Shown here: one piece after another, positions 5,171-5,472 of the stretch
Numbering within the stretch: position 1 is the stretch's first letter
Layout of the letters: each line of letters opens with the position of its first letter
Source of the DNA: an uncultured delta proteobacterium
GTDB lineage: Bacteria > Myxococcota_A > Polyangia > Polyangiales > Ga0077539
Length of the DNA: 5,472 nt
NCBI GenBank assembly: GCA_903860995.1
Contig: CAIOSS010000570.1
Coordinates: 1 to 5,472, forward strand
Direction of reading: 5' to 3'
Notes under the pieces: model-generated
Databases searched by the model: none
Seen by the model: only the letters and a program-made list of their open reading frames with translations
Told to the model about the DNA's origin: nothing
Program-made: the position numbers and the translations under genes

Positions 5171-5472
5171 TCCAGTGTCGAGCGAGGCGGTGCGGGTGAC
5201 GCTCTTCGAAGACCGCGCGGAGGTGGTGCGGCGCGCGACCTGCGCGGTGCCCGCGGGCGTCTCGTGGGTGGCGGTGGCGGGCGTGACCCCGGCCCTCGAC
5301 GACCCCAGCCTCGTGGCGGGCGTCGTCGGGGAGGGCGCGCGGGTGATCGCGACCCGCGTCGTGCGGGCGATCGTGCCGGTGTCGGCGGCGGGCGACGACG
5401 AGCGCGACGCGGCCGAGCGCGACGCCACCGAGGCGGACGCGCGGCGGACGGCGGCGGACCGCGGCGAGCACC
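5163..5472 (+). CDS. Second DUF4140/DUF4139 (MuiA-like) protein, N-terminal part
   Basis: The frame is open from GTG 5163 to the right edge, giving 103 residues beginning MGDPVSSEAVRVTLFEDRAE. The first 60-70 residues resemble the DUF4140 N-terminal domain of the gene before it (VRVTLFEDRAEVVRRA against THVQVFARGARVTRRV). They are followed by a charged Ala/Asp/Glu/Arg stretch (about 76-103) that looks like the start of the family's coiled coil. Shine-Dalgarno GGGAGG (5149-5154) lies 8 nt upstream of the GTG, inside the previous gene, and the reading frames overlap by 8 nt, so the two are almost certainly co-transcribed and translationally coupled. An in-frame GTG at 5175 is a poorer start because of its 20-nt spacing. 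Whether a DUF4139 domain follows cannot be seen. Confidence 0.8.
   Translation, partial: MGDPVSSEAVRVTLFEDRAEVVRRATCAVPAGVSWVAVAGVTPALDDPSLVAGVVGEGARVIATRVVRAIVPVSAAGDDERDAAERDATEADARRTAADRGEH

Noticed and set aside
2957..5428. 823-residue open frame on the minus strand opposite the DUF4139 genes
   Set aside because: It is Arg/His/Gly/Ala-rich with no family motifs, a typical antisense shadow in GC-rich DNA. The plus strand carries clear DUF4139 motifs and good ribosome sites.

Overview
The window is strongly GC-rich, with G or C at most third codon positions. Its gene content fits a myxobacterium-like member of the Myxococcota (an FHA-domain sigma54 activator, an Hcp of the ~163-residue type, and tandem DUF4140/DUF4139 proteins). 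This placement rests on gene content and composition only; there is no rRNA marker.

Layout: (1) On the minus strand, positions 1-535, is the start of a str operon: rpsL (S12) followed after 3 nt by rpsG (S7), which runs off the left edge. A good sigma70-type promoter lies at 615-644. (2) Also on the minus strand, 697-2025, is an FHA - AAA+ - Fis-HTH sigma54 activator (bacterial enhancer-binding protein) without a receiver domain. (3) A 352-bp divergent intergenic region, 2026-2377, holds a sigma54-type -24/-12 element facing right and two GGAC-N4-GTCC dyads upstream of it. (4) On the plus strand, 2378-2869, is an hcp gene (type VI secretion tube protein/effector) interrupted by an in-frame amber codon at codon 15 but otherwise intact. 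(5) After a 207-bp spacer comes a DUF4139 (MuiA-like) gene, 3077-5170. A second member of the same family overlaps its stop codon by 8 nt and runs off the right edge.

How the parts may work together: the activator and hcp are divergent neighbours. The hcp promoter carries the element such an activator needs, and the paired dyads lie at a distance typical of enhancer sites. This suggests a small self-contained module: an FHA-sensed signal, sigma54 activation, then Hcp production. No other T6SS structural gene is present, so the Hcp would be an orphan or auxiliary copy. The amber codon means the module is recently broken, depends on read-through, or contains a sequencing error. The DUF4139 pair forms a separate translationally coupled operon of unknown function; nothing here ties it to Hcp except proximity.
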